Assembly: GCA_030537075.1 (NCBI GenBank)
Contig: JAUNOS010000002.1
Span: 1-62,266 of the forward strand
DNA from: Candidatus Saccharimonadota bacterium
GTDB taxonomy: Bacteria; Patescibacteriota; Saccharimonadia; Saccharimonadales; Saccharimonadaceae
Length of the DNA stretch: 62,266 bases
Reading direction: 5' to 3'
This document shows, in pieces, positions 25,264-35,435 of the stretch. The position numbers and the translations under genes are program-made. Under the pieces are notes generated by a model. The model did no database searches. It was given only the letters and a program-made list of their open reading frames with translations, and had not been told where the DNA came from. Position 1 is the first letter of the stretch; the number at the start of each line of letters is the position of its first letter.

Positions 25264-26483
25264 TATTCTTCTCCTTCCGTCACGAGGACAAATGTATTTT
25301 TACCCTTTTTGATCAATGCTGGCTGTTGGACGACCTGATCTTCGGCGATTTTCACGCCGTTGACGCTGACTGCCCCCGACTGAATGAGCCGGCGCGCCTC
25401 GCCGTTAGACTTGGCGACTTCGGACACCACCAGCGCCTCGATGACGCCGACGCCCACTGGCACGCACGGAATTTCTCGGGCTAGCACCTCCAGGTCATCA
25501 TCAGTCAAGTCGCTAAACTCGCCACCGCCAAACAGCACTTCAGTCACCCGCTCCACCGACTCGCGGCGACCTACGCCATGGACGATGTCAGTCACTTCAC
25601 GCGCCAGGACTTTCTGCGCCGAGCGCGCGCCAGGATTGACCGCGTGGTTTTCGGCGATGGCTTCGATGGTCTCGCGGTCGAGCATGGTAAAGACCTTCAT
25701 ATATTCGATGGCGCTTTCGTCGTCCGTATTGAGCCAGAATTGATAAAACTTATACACGCTGGTTTTGTTCTCGTCCAGCCACACCGCACCACCCTCGGAC
25801 TTGCCAAATTTACGCCCAGTCGATTTGTTGATAAGCAGCGGTGCCGTCATAGCGTACACCTCCGCGCCTTCTTTTTTGCGAATTAATTCCACGCCGGAGA
25901 GCAAGTTGCCCCACTGGTCAGACCCGCCAATTTGCAGGTTTACCCCATGGTGCTTGAACAGGTGCCAAAAGTCATAGCCCTGCAGAAGTGTGTAGGTGAA
26001 CTCCGCGAAACTCAGTCCCGTGCCGTTTTTGATACGCGCTTTGAAAAATTCGCGACCCGTCAACTCCGCCATATTAAAATTCTTACCGATATCACGCAAA
26101 AACGGCAGCAGCTCCAGCCCGCGCAACCAGTCAGCGTTATCCACCAGCGTAAATTCGCGCCCAGCAAAAATGCGTGACACCTGCGCCTTTAGGGCATGCT
26201 TGTTATGATCAATTTCTTCATATGACAGCAGTGAGCGCTCCTCAGTATCGCGCATATCACCGATCATCCCCGTACCACCGCCGACTAGCAAAAACACCTG
26301 ATGACCGCGCTCCAAAAAATGCCGCACCATCATGTACACCGCCAAATGCCCCACATGTAAACTATCCGCTGACGGGTCGGTTCCCAGATACAGCGTGAAC
26401 CGCTCCGTATCGATCAGCTTGTCGTCCGTAAACGTCGTCTGATTCCAAAACCCTCGCCACTGTAATTCCTCTGATAACTGCAT
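25263..26483 (-). CDS. tyrS: Tyrosyl-tRNA synthetase
   Basis: Class I aminoacyl-tRNA synthetase of 406 aa. HIGH-type motif DSLHVGHL is near residue 38, KMSKS-type motif is KFGKSEGG near 229, and the GSDQWGN segment is typical of TyrS. The C-terminus is an S4-like RNA-binding domain (EARRLIQSGAVSVNG). A minus-strand TATACT near 26510 and AAGGGAG 4 nt before the ATG mark the start of a six-gene cluster. Divergent from the PBP gene. Confidence 0.95.
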   Translation of the reverse strand: MQLSEELQWRGFWNQTTFTDDKLIDTERFTLYLGTDPSADSLHVGHLAVYMMVRHFLERGHQVFLLVGGGTGMIGDMRDTEERSLLSYEEIDHNKHALKAQVSRIFAGREFTLVDNADWLRGLELLPFLRDIGKNFNMAELTGREFFKARIKNGTGLSFAEFTYTLLQGYDFWHLFKHHGVNLQIGGSDQWGNLLSGVELIRKKEGAEVYAMTAPLLINKSTGRKFGKSEGGAVWLDENKTSVYKFYQFWLNTDDESAIEYMKVFTMLDRETIEAIAENHAVNPGARSAQKVLAREVTDIVHGVGRRESVERVTEVLFGGGEFSDLTDDDLEVLAREIPCVPVGVGVIEALVVSEVAKSNGEARRLIQSGAVSVNGVKIAEDQVVQQPALIKKGKNTFVLVTEGEE

Positions 26484-26557
26484 ACTGCTCCCTTCTTTCC
26501 TTTCAGTATACCAATTTTATGATTGAAGCGAAACGGGCTCATGCTATAATTGATACT

Positions 26558-29275
26558 GTGAAGAAGGAAACGATCAAGAAGCACGTTGACCGCTTGAAGA
26601 AAGCTACCACGAAGCGTGCGCCGGCTTCGAAAGCGAACGCTGAGCCGGTTCGAAAAACGACGCCCAAGCGCATGAGCGTCTATGCAAACTTGGCAAATAA
26701 GCACAAGCTAAAAAAAGATAGACAGTCACGCGAAAAAGCAGAATACCTAGCAAGCCTCCCGAAGCACCCTGTCAAGCGCTTCTTCTACCGACTCCACCCA
26801 AAGCGTGTCTTTGCCTACTGGTTCTCAAAGCGCGGCGCCATCATGGCCCTAAAGATCGCTGGTATCGGTGTACTCCTCCTTCTGGTTCTCATCGGAGGCC
26901 TCTTCGCCTACTTCCGTAAAGACCTCGACCAGCTGCGTCCAGAGCAGCTCGCAAAGCGCGTCCAGACGACAGTGACGAAATATTATGACCGAAATGGCGT
27001 CCTGCTATGGGAAGATAAAGGTTCGGGCAACTACCAGTTAACCGTCGAAGCGGACAAGATTAGTGACTATCTGAAAAAGGCGACCATCGCCATCGAGGAC
27101 CGCGACTTTTACAAACATCATGGCATTAGCGTGAGCGGCCTGGCGCGCGCCTTTTTCTCGAATGCATCAGGCGGCCAGGTGCAAGGTGGCTCAACCCTCA
27201 CTCAGCAGCTTGTCAAGCAAGTCTTCTTCACTGTTGAAGAGGCCAGCAACCGCGGCATCGGTGGTATTCCTCGAAAGATCAAGGAAATGATTTTGGCCAT
27301 CGAAGTAGAGCGCATGTATAACAAGGAGCAGATTCTGTCACTCTATATCAATCAATCCTCCTACGGTGGTCGCCGCAACGGCGCTGAGTCAGGCGCACAG
27401 ACCTACTTCGGCAAGAGCGTAAAGGATTTGAACATCGCTGAGGCCGCCCTCCTGGCATCCATCCCACAAAACCCGAGCGTCTTTAACCCATACAATGTCG
27501 GTGGCCGCAAGATGCTACTAAACCGCCAGCACACCACCATCGACTATATGCATGAGCAAGGCTACATCACTGCCGAACAGGCCAAAGAGGCCAAGGCTTA
27601 CCCTATCATCGATAATCTAAAGCCAGAAACCGACGGCCTCGAAGGCATCAAGGCACCACACTTTGTGCTGATGGTACGCGACCAGCTGAAAAAGGAATTT
27701 GGCGACGCGACAGTAGGCCGCGGCGGCCTAACGGTGAAGACGACACTTGACTGGCGTATCCAGGAGAAACTGGAGGCCGAGATGAAAGCCTTCTTTGATG
27801 GTGGTACGCCAGGACGCAACGGCATCAGTAACGGTGCAGCGACCATCGAGGATGTACAGACTGGGCAGATCGTAGCGCTGGCGGGTAGTCGAGACTTCCG
27901 CCATCCAGGCTTCGGCCAAGACAATGCCGCCCTCGGCTTCATTCAGCCAGGATCAACCATCAAGGCATTCGACTACGCGAAATTGTTCGAAAACCGCGGG
28001 TCTAACCAGATGAACTATGGGAGCGGCTCTATCCTGAGCGATGAGAATATCGATAAGATTTACGGTGCAAAGCTGCAGAACTACGACCGCCAATTCAAAG
28101 GTAATATTACCATCCGCCGCTCGCTGGCCCTGTCGCGAAATATCCCGGCCGTGAAAGCGATGTATATCGCTGGTACGCAGCCGACCATCCAGTTTATCCG
28201 CGATATGGGCAACACCCACTACTGCCAGCAGGAAGAAAACGCTGGCGGCTACGGCCTGTCTGCCGCCATTGGTGCCTGCGGTACCAAGCAAACCGAGCTT
28301 GTGAATGCCTACAGTAGCTTCGCGCGCATGGGTGTCCATAAGCCGAGTGCGACTGTCCTGGAGGTGACGAACAGCCAGGGTGATAATCTAAAAAAATGGA
28401 AGGACGAAAGTAAACAAATCACTGACCCGCAGGTTGCTTATATCATCAGCGACATGTTGAGTGACCTCGACGCATCCCGAAACCTACACGGCTACGGCGC
28501 ACTAACCGTCCCTGGCGTCAAAACTGCTGCTAAAACCGGTACTACCGACCGCGATACCAAACCAAAGGATCTATGGATCATGAACTATAGTCCCGCCCTC
28601 GCCATGGGGATGTGGCTTGGTAACTCTGACACCAGCAATATTGGCACCAGTACCTCATCACTCGGCATGCCCGTTGTCCGTAAGGTCCTTGCCTTTGCCC
28701 ATAAGGACGTCTACGCCAAAGAAGGCAAGTGGAAGCCTGGCGACTGGTTTACGCAGCCAGCAGGCATCCAGCGAGTGAATAATGAGCTCTATCCGTCATG
28801 GTGGAATAAGAAGCACGGCCAGACGACGGAAAAGATGAAGTTTGACCGAGTATCGAAGAAAAAAGCGACGAGCTGTACGCCACCTGGCGCCATCGAAGAG
28901 CTCGAGGTGGTAAAAGTGAAAGATCCTATCACGAACAAGGATTCGTACACTGCACCAGATGGCTATAAGACCGACGAGGAAGATGATGTCCATAAGTGTG
29001 ATGACGCCAAGCCACGAGTCTCTGTCTCCGTCGAAGGGACATCACGCAAGACAACCTTTGAGATCAGCGCCTCAAATGGCAAGTACGGCCTCGAAACAGC
29101 CGAAGTGAGCGTTGACGGAGCAGTTGTGAAAACCGTCTCACTCTCAGGCAGTGGTGGCTCCACGGAATTTAGCGTCTCCAACCTCAGCAAGGGCGCCCAC
29201 ACCGTCTCGGTCGTCGTGCGCGACAAAGCTTACTACACTTCCAGCGACTCAAAGCAGTTTGTACTGGCAAGCTAG
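26558..29275 (+). CDS. Class A penicillin-binding protein (transglycosylase/transpeptidase)
   Basis: Bifunctional peptidoglycan synthase of about 905 aa. A Lys-rich cytoplasmic tail is followed by a TM helix (about residues 97-118). The GT51 domain has EDRDFYKHHGI and GGSTLTQQLVKQ. The transpeptidase has SxxK in QPGSTIKAFDY (about 465), SRN near 526 and KTGTT near 660. A C-terminal beta domain (VSVDGAVVKTVSLSG, VVVRDKAYY) looks Ig/FN3-like. I choose GTG 26558 because TGcTATAAT (26542-26550) ends 7 nt before it. An in-frame ATG at 26519 would put the promoter inside the gene. A terminator follows. Confidence 0.93.
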   Translation: MKKETIKKHVDRLKKATTKRAPASKANAEPVRKTTPKRMSVYANLANKHKLKKDRQSREKAEYLASLPKHPVKRFFYRLHPKRVFAYWFSKRGAIMALKIAGIGVLLLLVLIGGLFAYFRKDLDQLRPEQLAKRVQTTVTKYYDRNGVLLWEDKGSGNYQLTVEADKISDYLKKATIAIEDRDFYKHHGISVSGLARAFFSNASGGQVQGGSTLTQQLVKQVFFTVEEASNRGIGGIPRKIKEMILAIEVERMYNKEQILSLYINQSSYGGRRNGAESGAQTYFGKSVKDLNIAEAALLASIPQNPSVFNPYNVGGRKMLLNRQHTTIDYMHEQGYITAEQAKEAKAYPIIDNLKPETDGLEGIKAPHFVLMVRDQLKKEFGDATVGRGGLTVKTTLDWRIQEKLEAEMKAFFDGGTPGRNGISNGAATIEDVQTGQIVALAGSRDFRHPGFGQDNAALGFIQPGSTIKAFDYAKLFENRGSNQMNYGSGSILSDENIDKIYGAKLQNYDRQFKGNITIRRSLALSRNIPAVKAMYIAGTQPTIQFIRDMGNTHYCQQEENAGGYGLSAAIGACGTKQTELVNAYSSFARMGVHKPSATVLEVTNSQGDNLKKWKDESKQITDPQVAYIISDMLSDLDASRNLHGYGALTVPGVKTAAKTGTTDRDTKPKDLWIMNYSPALAMGMWLGNSDTSNIGTSTSSLGMPVVRKVLAFAHKDVYAKEGKWKPGDWFTQPAGIQRVNNELYPSWWNKKHGQTTEKMKFDRVSKKKATSCTPPGAIEELEVVKVKDPITNKDSYTAPDGYKTDEEDDVHKCDDAKPRVSVSVEGTSRKTTFEISASNGKYGLETAEVSVDGAVVKTVSLSGSGGSTEFSVSNLSKGAHTVSVVVRDKAYYTSSDSKQFVLAS

Positions 29276-29291
29276 CAGCGCCTTTGCCAAC

Positions 29292-29319
29292 AAAATAGCC
29301 CGTGAACCGGGCTATTTTT
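29292..29319. terminator. Bidirectional terminator, PBP / PIN-TRAM genes
   Basis: AAATAGCCCG (29293-29302) pairs with CGGGCTATTT (29308-29317), with A and T runs outside, between convergent genes. Confidence 0.88.
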
Positions 29320-29339
29320 CATATCAAGGGAGGACATCC

Positions 29340-30254
29340 TTACTGCTGGTCTACCAACCGTATCAAATCCGCCTCGCGCTGGGCTGAGGTTTTCGGGCGC
29401 GCCAGGCGCTTCTTAGTCTGGGCGGACTGCTTGGCGCTCGGCTGATCAGGCTGCTGCGGCTTTACTTGGCGCGCGACAGGCTTGTTCGCCTGCGGACGCC
29501 GACCTGTCGAACGCTGCTTAGCCGGGGCTACCGCACTCGGCTGCTGCGGCGCTTCTTTAGCCTCGACCACCCGCGCGAACATCATCTTGCCAGCGTCCGT
29601 CTGCAGGCTGCGGATAATTTCGATGCGTTTTTTCTGGCCGATGAATTTTTTGGCTTGCTCTACCACCACCATGGTGCCGTCAGAAAGATAACCGACCGCC
29701 TGGTGGCTGTCCTGACCTTTTTGCGTCAACTCCAGCTCTAATTCATCGCCCGGCAAATGGCTCATCCGCAAACTTTTGGCCAGCTCATTGATATTCAGAA
29801 TCCGGATCCCTTCGACCTGCGCCACCTTGTTAAGATTATAATCAATGGTTAGGATTGCCGCACCAGTGTCCCGCGCCAGCTGCAACAAGCGGTTATCCAC
29901 GCCCTCAGGAATGCGCTGCGCATCATCCAGCAGGGTAAATGACTTGCCCAGCACGTCTTTGAGCTCTTTCATGGCGTCCATACCGAAACGGGCTCGCTCA
30001 CGCTTGGCGTGGTCTGAGCCATCGGCCAATAGCTGCAGTTCACCCAGCACGCTACGCGGCACCACGACCTGCCCCAACAGGAAACCGGTTTTTGCCAGGT
30101 CTACCACCCGGCCATCCATCAACACCGAAGTGTCAACCAGCATGGTTGGCGTGTCGCCCGTACTCGCCATCCGTTTTGGCTTGGTAGTCAAATAAATTTC
30201 CGCCATAATGCCAAGCAGCATGACGATAATAATAAGTTCAATTGTTTTATCCAT
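29340..30254 (-). CDS. Membrane-anchored PIN/TRAM domain protein (YacL-like)
   Basis: Predicted RNase-like protein of 304 aa. One N-terminal TM helix (residues 4-24), then a PIN domain with DTSVLMDGRVVDLAKTG, VPRSVLGELQLLAD and AILTIDYNLNKVA, which carry the acidic residues of PIN nucleases. A TRAM domain follows (GYLSDGTMVVVEQAKKFIG), a likely RNA-binding module. The last 70 residues are a disordered Lys/Pro/Gln tail, longer than in Bacillus YacL. The ATG directly abuts TATACT on the minus strand, so the true promoter is unclear. Confidence 0.87.
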   Translation of the reverse strand: MDKTIELIIIVMLLGIMAEIYLTTKPKRMASTGDTPTMLVDTSVLMDGRVVDLAKTGFLLGQVVVPRSVLGELQLLADGSDHAKRERARFGMDAMKELKDVLGKSFTLLDDAQRIPEGVDNRLLQLARDTGAAILTIDYNLNKVAQVEGIRILNINELAKSLRMSHLPGDELELELTQKGQDSHQAVGYLSDGTMVVVEQAKKFIGQKKRIEIIRSLQTDAGKMMFARVVEAKEAPQQPSAVAPAKQRSTGRRPQANKPVARQVKPQQPDQPSAKQSAQTKKRLARPKTSAQREADLIRLVDQQ

Positions 30255-30267
30255 AGTATACCTGTTA

Positions 30268-30627
30268 TTATTGTGATTTTTTTAAGTAATCCGTTATGCC
30301 GAGGCGATTACCAAACGGATCCTCAAATTCGACCGCATATCCCGTTCGCACCTCAAAGGGTTCCGACAAGAAAGTAATACCCGCATCATACATGCGCTTA
30401 TATTGCGCCTGAACATCATCGACTTCAAACCAGATAGTTGGCCTAGTATCAGGAAATACCTTCTTATCTTTTAAAATAATTGCTGTCTCTTCTCCGCTAG
30501 GAGCATAGGCGGCCATGCCCGCTTTCGAAAAATCAAACTTAAGGGTTAATCCAAGTATTGTTTCATAATACTGTTTGGCGGTTGCCATGTCGTCAACTGG
30601 TAAAAATATATTATCGTAACTATTCAT
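30268..30627 (-). CDS. VOC (glyoxalase-like) family protein
   Basis: Small metalloprotein of 119 aa with two beta-alpha-beta-beta-beta units: NIFLPVDDMATAKQYYETILGL at the start and TIWFEVDDVQAQYKRMYDAGI in the second half, ending VEFEDPFGNRLGI with the usual metal-ligand Glu. Reaction unknown. AAGGAG precedes the ATG by a normal distance. AT-richer than its neighbours. Confidence 0.88.
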   Translation of the reverse strand: MNSYDNIFLPVDDMATAKQYYETILGLTLKFDFSKAGMAAYAPSGEETAIILKDKKVFPDTRPTIWFEVDDVQAQYKRMYDAGITFLSEPFEVRTGYAVEFEDPFGNRLGITDYLKKSQ

Positions 30628-30653
30628 TATACTCTCCTTCTCTGCTTATTATG

Positions 30654-32003
30654 TTACTGTAAATAATCTATCAGCGCTTGGCGTAGGTCGCTCACGCCGC
30701 GGACAAATATATCTTTATGAGTTTTTGGTGCAATCGCGTAGCCAAAGCCGAGCTTCTTTGCCTCTTTGATACGGGCGTGCCATTGGGTCGCCGAGCGCAC
30801 TTCGCCGCCCAGGCCAACTTCGCCGAACACGACGGCGTCGTCAGACAGTTTGCGCCCCGCACTGGCGCTAGCGATAGCCATGGCGACCGCCAAGTCGGCC
30901 GCCGGGTCGGATAATTTCAAACCACCCACCACATTAACATAAATATCTTTGTCTGACAAGCTGAGCTTGGTGCGTTTTTCCAGTACCGCCACGAGTAGAT
31001 TCAGGCGATTCAGGTCAAAGCCGCTGGCAGCGCGCTTAGGATAGCCGAAATTTGTCGAGTTAACCAGCGCTTGAATTTCCACCAGTAGCGGCCGCGCGCC
31101 CTCCATGGTCGCCAGCACGATGGAGCCATCCAGGTTTTGGCGCTCCGCCAGCAAGCTCGCTGACGGATTGGCCACGATGCGCAGCCCCGCCTCGTCCATC
31201 TCGAAAATTGCCGCCTCATTCGTCGAGCCATAGCGATTTTTCTGCGCCCGCACCACCCGGAAACCACCGTAGCGGTCGCCCTCAAAATTCAGCACCACAT
31301 CCACCAAATGCTCCAGCACCTTTGGTCCGGCGATGGCACCTTCCTTGGTGACATGCCCCACCAAGATCACCGCGGTGTTGGCCGCTTTAGCAGCGCGGAT
31401 GATGACGTTGGACGAATTGGTGATCTGACTGACCGAACCTGGCGCTGAGCTAATGTCCGCCAGCAACAGCGTCTGGATAGAATCGACCACCACCAATTCA
31501 TACTGGCCAGTCTGAATGGATGCGGCGATATCCTCGGCGCTGCTGGACGACGCCAACCGAAGGCCTGATGCGTCCGCTGCACCCAGCCGCTCGGCGCGGA
31601 GTTTCACCTGCGATACCGATTCCTCGCCGCTAACGTACAGCACCCGGTGATCTTTCGCCACAAACGCCGACACCTGCGCCAGCAGTGTACTTTTACCGAT
31701 GCCAGGCTGGCCCGCCACCAGCACCACGCCGCCCGGCAAAAAACCACCGCCCAGCACTGTGTCCAGGTCGTCAATGCCCGTTGTCAATCGCTCGGCCGCC
31801 GTTTCGGCCACTGTTTCGCTCAGCCGTACGCCTTTGAGTGCCGCGCCACGTCCGCTACTTCTCGCCACCACCGAAGCACCTGTTTCGACCGGCGCCTGTT
31901 CGACGAGTGAGTTCCATTCACCGCAGTTTTCACATTTGCCCGTCCATTTCGGAAAACTGGCGGCGCACTGCTGGCAGATAAACTGACTGCGTGCTTTTGC
32001 CAT
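30654..32003 (-). CDS. radA: DNA repair protein RadA
   Basis: RecA-like ATPase of 449 aa that helps branch migration in recombination. An N-terminal C4 zinc finger (FICQQCAASFPKW, CENCGEWNS), Walker A VAGQPGIGKSTLL near 95, the RadA signature KNRYGSTNE and a C-terminal Lon-protease-like domain (ASGFDLNRLNLLVAVLEKR; VNVVGGLKLSDPAADLAVA). The start overlaps the previous gene's stop as TAATG, so it is co-transcribed with the metallopeptidase and clpC. Confidence 0.96.
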   Translation of the reverse strand: MAKARSQFICQQCAASFPKWTGKCENCGEWNSLVEQAPVETGASVVARSSGRGAALKGVRLSETVAETAAERLTTGIDDLDTVLGGGFLPGGVVLVAGQPGIGKSTLLAQVSAFVAKDHRVLYVSGEESVSQVKLRAERLGAADASGLRLASSSSAEDIAASIQTGQYELVVVDSIQTLLLADISSAPGSVSQITNSSNVIIRAAKAANTAVILVGHVTKEGAIAGPKVLEHLVDVVLNFEGDRYGGFRVVRAQKNRYGSTNEAAIFEMDEAGLRIVANPSASLLAERQNLDGSIVLATMEGARPLLVEIQALVNSTNFGYPKRAASGFDLNRLNLLVAVLEKRTKLSLSDKDIYVNVVGGLKLSDPAADLAVAMAIASASAGRKLSDDAVVFGEVGLGGEVRSATQWHARIKEAKKLGFGYAIAPKTHKDIFVRGVSDLRQALIDYLQ

Positions 32004-32980
32004 TATCTCCCCCCTTCTAGACTGTCCAGACTCTGCTGCAGTCGCTGGATTTGCCGACCCAGTGCATTGAGCTGGTCTGCTTTTTGGTTGTATCGTCGTA
32101 TCTTTTCATCAATCTGCCCATAGCGCCGCCGCAGTGCCTGGCGCTCCGCTGCCAATTCCTGGCGACGCGCATGAAAATCAGCTTGTGACGAAAAATCACC
32201 CGACTCGGCACGACGGTTAAACCGCGTCACCTTAGCATTAAATGCCGCAACATCGCGCTGGTACTGCTCGGACAGACGATTGATCTCAGGCTTGAGCGCC
32301 GCCAATTCTGCCGACAGCGACCCTGCCTGCTCCTCGTTACGCACAAAGGTCTGATTGTACTGCTCATGCAGGCGCAAAACCGCCGTGCGATCGGTGAAAT
32401 ACCGAGCATAATGCGCCTCTAGTTCCGGCCCAAGATCAGCAAACTCAGTACCCAATATAGAATGCAGCTCATTCTGCCGCGCCCCTGGCTGCGCCCGCTC
32501 ATAATATGCCATGCGCTCCGCTAGCTTTGGCGACTGATGTTTCTGATAAGCCGTCTCCAGTAACGCCCCCAAGCGCTGCCGCTCATCGCTGCTCAAGCGA
32601 GACCACACCACATGCAACATCTCGTGCGCTGCTGTCACTTCCTTGATACCGTCCAGCGCCGGGTCGGTGATATTGTAAATGTGAATCTGGTCTTTTCCAG
32701 ACACGAAACAGCCAACGATAGGGCTGGCCTGCTCGACGCGGCGACAATCTTGGTTGAACGCCGCGGCATCTTCCAGCTGCGGATGCGACAGATAGAAATA
32801 GAACTTCCCCGTCTCCGTCAATCGCGCACGCTCCGCCAGCCGCGCCACGTCGCTACTTGGCCGATACTGCCAGACGCGCACCTGGTCGAGAAGATACTGG
32901 CGATGATACAATGACCAACCGAGCGCCGCCACCAAGGCCAGCATCACACACAAGCTAACTAATTTACGTAGTTTTGACAT
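32003..32980 (-). CDS. Predicted membrane-anchored zinc metallopeptidase with coiled-coil tail
   Basis: A 325-aa protein. One N-terminal TM helix (about 5-25) exposes the rest outside. TAAHEMLHVVWSRL near residue 117 is an HExxH zinc motif. Glu in QNELHSILGTEFADLG, about 50 residues later, may be the third ligand, as in gluzincins. Two Cys (CRRVEQASPIVGC) could form a disulphide. Residues 215-325 are a long coiled coil rich in Glu, Arg and Gln. Its start overlaps clpC by 17 nt and its stop overlaps radA. I know no named family; peptidase activity is inferred. Confidence 0.7.
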   Translation of the reverse strand: MSKLRKLVSLCVMLALVAALGWSLYHRQYLLDQVRVWQYRPSSDVARLAERARLTETGKFYFYLSHPQLEDAAAFNQDCRRVEQASPIVGCFVSGKDQIHIYNITDPALDGIKEVTAAHEMLHVVWSRLSSDERQRLGALLETAYQKHQSPKLAERMAYYERAQPGARQNELHSILGTEFADLGPELEAHYARYFTDRTAVLRLHEQYNQTFVRNEEQAGSLSAELAALKPEINRLSEQYQRDVAAFNAKVTRFNRRAESGDFSSQADFHARRQELAAERQALRRRYGQIDEKIRRYNQKADQLNALGRQIQRLQQSLDSLEGGR

Positions 32981-35411
32981 CGACCACCACCTTACCTTGC
33001 TTTATGCCAGCCACCAACGTAGCGCCTGCGGGTACGCCAGCGATGATACGGTCACTCAATGGATCCGCCAGAAGTTCTTGCACGGTACGTCGCAGTGCTC
33101 GCGCACCACGCTCCTCATCAAAGCCCTCTTCGATGATATGGCGCTTCACACTCGGCGTCACCTCCAGTTTCAGCCCCTGCACCTCCAGTGAAGCACGCAG
33201 CTCACTGACAAGCGCCTCGACGATCTTTCGCACCACCGGTCGCGTCAAGTGCCGAAAGTGCACCACCGCGTCAAACCGCCCTAGTAACTCTGGACGGAGC
33301 AGCTCCTCCAGCTCTCGCTGCATGACCCGCACCTGCGCATCATCGCGCACCATCGGCTGCTCACTCCCAAACCCGAGCGTTCCGCCGCTTCGCGCCAGCA
33401 GCGCCGCGCCAACATTACTGGTCAGAATGACGATAGTCTGGCGGAAACTGACTACCCGCCCTTGTCCGTCAGTCAATTGCCCATCCTCCAGTAGCTGCAA
33501 CAGTAGATTCAGCACATCCGGGTGCGCCTTCTCTATCTCATCGAACAACACCACGCTATAGGGCTGGCGACGCACCTTGTCCGTTAATGTACCGCCATCC
33601 TCATAGCCGACATATCCTGCCGGCGCTCCGACCAGACGGCTTGCCGTGTGCCGCTCAGAAAATTCGCTCATATCAATTTTTATCAAGTGCGACTCGCCAC
33701 CGCAGACCTCGCGAGCCAGCACACGCGCCAATTCCGTCTTGCCAACACCAGTTGGCCCCAAAAAGACAAATGACCCGAGTGGCCCTGAGGCCCGAGCGAG
33801 CCCTGCCTTTGCTCGACGGATCGCCCGCGCAACCACGTGAATTGCCTCATCCTGACCCATCACTGACCGCGCTAGTCGCTGTTCTAACTTGGCAAGCTGC
33901 TTTGCCTCGCTCGCCACGAGGCGCTCCATCGGTACGCCAGTCATCATTGCTACCGCGCGACGGATATCATCTTCGCTCACTTTCAGACTCTCGTCGGCAT
34001 CGTCCTTCAATGCCGCCGCCTGCTCCTCGAGCTGCGACATGCGAGTCTTATACTCCGCGGCTCGTTCGTAGTGCGCCGCTTCCACCGCTGCATCCAGTTT
34101 GGCCGCAAGCCGCTTAATCTGCCGCGCTAGTTTGTCTCGCCGACTCAGTCGACGCGGCCGCTTTGCATTGACCAATGCCGCCGCCTCGTCCAGCACATCG
34201 ATGGCCTTGTCCGGCAAAAATCGCTCTGTCACATAGCGTTGACTCAGTGTTACGCTGAGCGCCACCATCTCATCAGAAATCTGCACTCGATGATGCGCCG
34301 CCAGTCGCTCCCGCAAACCGCCCAGCATCGCCCTCGCCGTCACCTCATCAGGCTCTGCCACGGTCACCGCCTGGAAACGTCGCCCCAAGGCTGCGTCTTT
34401 CTCGATATACTTGCGATACTCATCGAAGGTCGTCGCGCCGATCACTCGCACTTCACCGCGCGCTAACGCCGGTTTCAAGACATTCGCCGCGTCCATGGAG
34501 CCCTCGGCCGATCCGGCACCCACCAGTAGGTGGAGCTCATCGATGAACAGGATAATCTCCTGATGTTTTCGTACCGCAGCCAGCACCTTCTGCAGCCGCT
34601 CTTCAAATTGGCCGCGAAACTTCGTACCCGCCACCATCGCAGTCAGATCGAGTTGCACCACACGCTTGCCGACCAAGAACGCTGGCACCGCACCACTCGC
34701 GATGCGCTGCGCCAGGCCCTCCACCACTGCCGTCTTGCCGACGCCTGGCTCTCCGATGAGTGCTGGATTGTTTTTCGAGCGCCGCCCTAGCACCGTGATC
34801 ATCCGCTCGGTCTCTGTGTCACGCCCCACCACTGGATCTAACATGCCAGCACGTGCTCGATCTGTTAGGTCGATACCAAATTTCTCCAGTATCGCTAGTT
34901 CATTTCGTCGCCCTTCGGCCGCAGTATGCTCTGTCGTCTCTCGGTGACCTTCATACTGCTGCCGGTCAAACACCTCTTCCAGACTGCCGCGCAGCTGTTC
35001 CAGATCGACATTCATATCCACCAAGAGCCGCGTCGCCCGCGCCTCGCGCTGCAGGAGCATACCGTACACCATATGCTCTGTCCCAATTCGCTCCTGGCCA
35101 AACTCCAGCGCCAACTGCCAGGCGGTGCGCATCATTTCGAGTACCTCAGCATTCAGTCCCTTGTGCACCACCACGATAACCAGTGGCTTTGCTGTTAAAT
35201 CAAGTGCCAATTCGGCCCGATCCAGCGTCACACCATTGTCCGCTAAAATCTTCGCCCCGAGCGATGAGTTCTGCGCTAACACACCCAGCAGCACATGCTC
35301 CGTCCCGACATAGGGACTGCCCGCTCGGTGTGCCAACGCGCCGGCGCGCTCTAAACTGGCCTGCGCCGTCTCCGTCAGGCGGGATTCCAACTCAGAAAAA
35401 TCTTCTGGCAT
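32964..35411 (-). CDS. clpC: ClpC-type AAA+ unfoldase
   Basis: Hsp100 ATPase of 815 aa that unfolds proteins, usually for ClpP. The N-domain has two Clp repeats ([28 protein letters not shown]). D1 has Walker A GEPGVGKT near 220 and Walker [14 protein letters not shown] middle coiled coil near 410-450 ([29 protein letters not shown]) is short, as in ClpC, not ClpB. D2 has Walker [13 protein letters not shown] near 550. GGAGG precedes the ATG. It follows nusA by 24 nt. Confidence 0.92.
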   Translation of the reverse strand: MPEDFSELESRLTETAQASLERAGALAHRAGSPYVGTEHVLLGVLAQNSSLGAKILADNGVTLDRAELALDLTAKPLVIVVVHKGLNAEVLEMMRTAWQLALEFGQERIGTEHMVYGMLLQREARATRLLVDMNVDLEQLRGSLEEVFDRQQYEGHRETTEHTAAEGRRNELAILEKFGIDLTDRARAGMLDPVVGRDTETERMITVLGRRSKNNPALIGEPGVGKTAVVEGLAQRIASGAVPAFLVGKRVVQLDLTAMVAGTKFRGQFEERLQKVLAAVRKHQEIILFIDELHLLVGAGSAEGSMDAANVLKPALARGEVRVIGATTFDEYRKYIEKDAALGRRFQAVTVAEPDEVTARAMLGGLRERLAAHHRVQISDEMVALSVTLSQRYVTERFLPDKAIDVLDEAAALVNAKRPRRLSRRDKLARQIKRLAAKLDAAVEAAHYERAAEYKTRMSQLEEQAAALKDDADESLKVSEDDIRRAVAMMTGVPMERLVASEAKQLAKLEQRLARSVMGQDEAIHVVARAIRRAKAGLARASGPLGSFVFLGPTGVGKTELARVLAREVCGGESHLIKIDMSEFSERHTASRLVGAPAGYVGYEDGGTLTDKVRRQPYSVVLFDEIEKAHPDVLNLLLQLLEDGQLTDGQGRVVSFRQTIVILTSNVGAALLARSGGTLGFGSEQPMVRDDAQVRVMQRELEELLRPELLGRFDAVVHFRHLTRPVVRKIVEALVSELRASLEVQGLKLEVTPSVKRHIIEEGFDEERGARALRRTVQELLADPLSDRIIAGVPAGATLVAGIKQGKVVVDVKTT

Positions 35412-35435
35412 ATCGCCTCCTTTCTGATGTGATAA

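Noticed and set aside
30254-30260. Leaderless start for the PIN/TRAM gene
   Set aside because: TATACT abuts the ATG with no gap, so transcription from it would start inside the gene. The real promoter is not clear.
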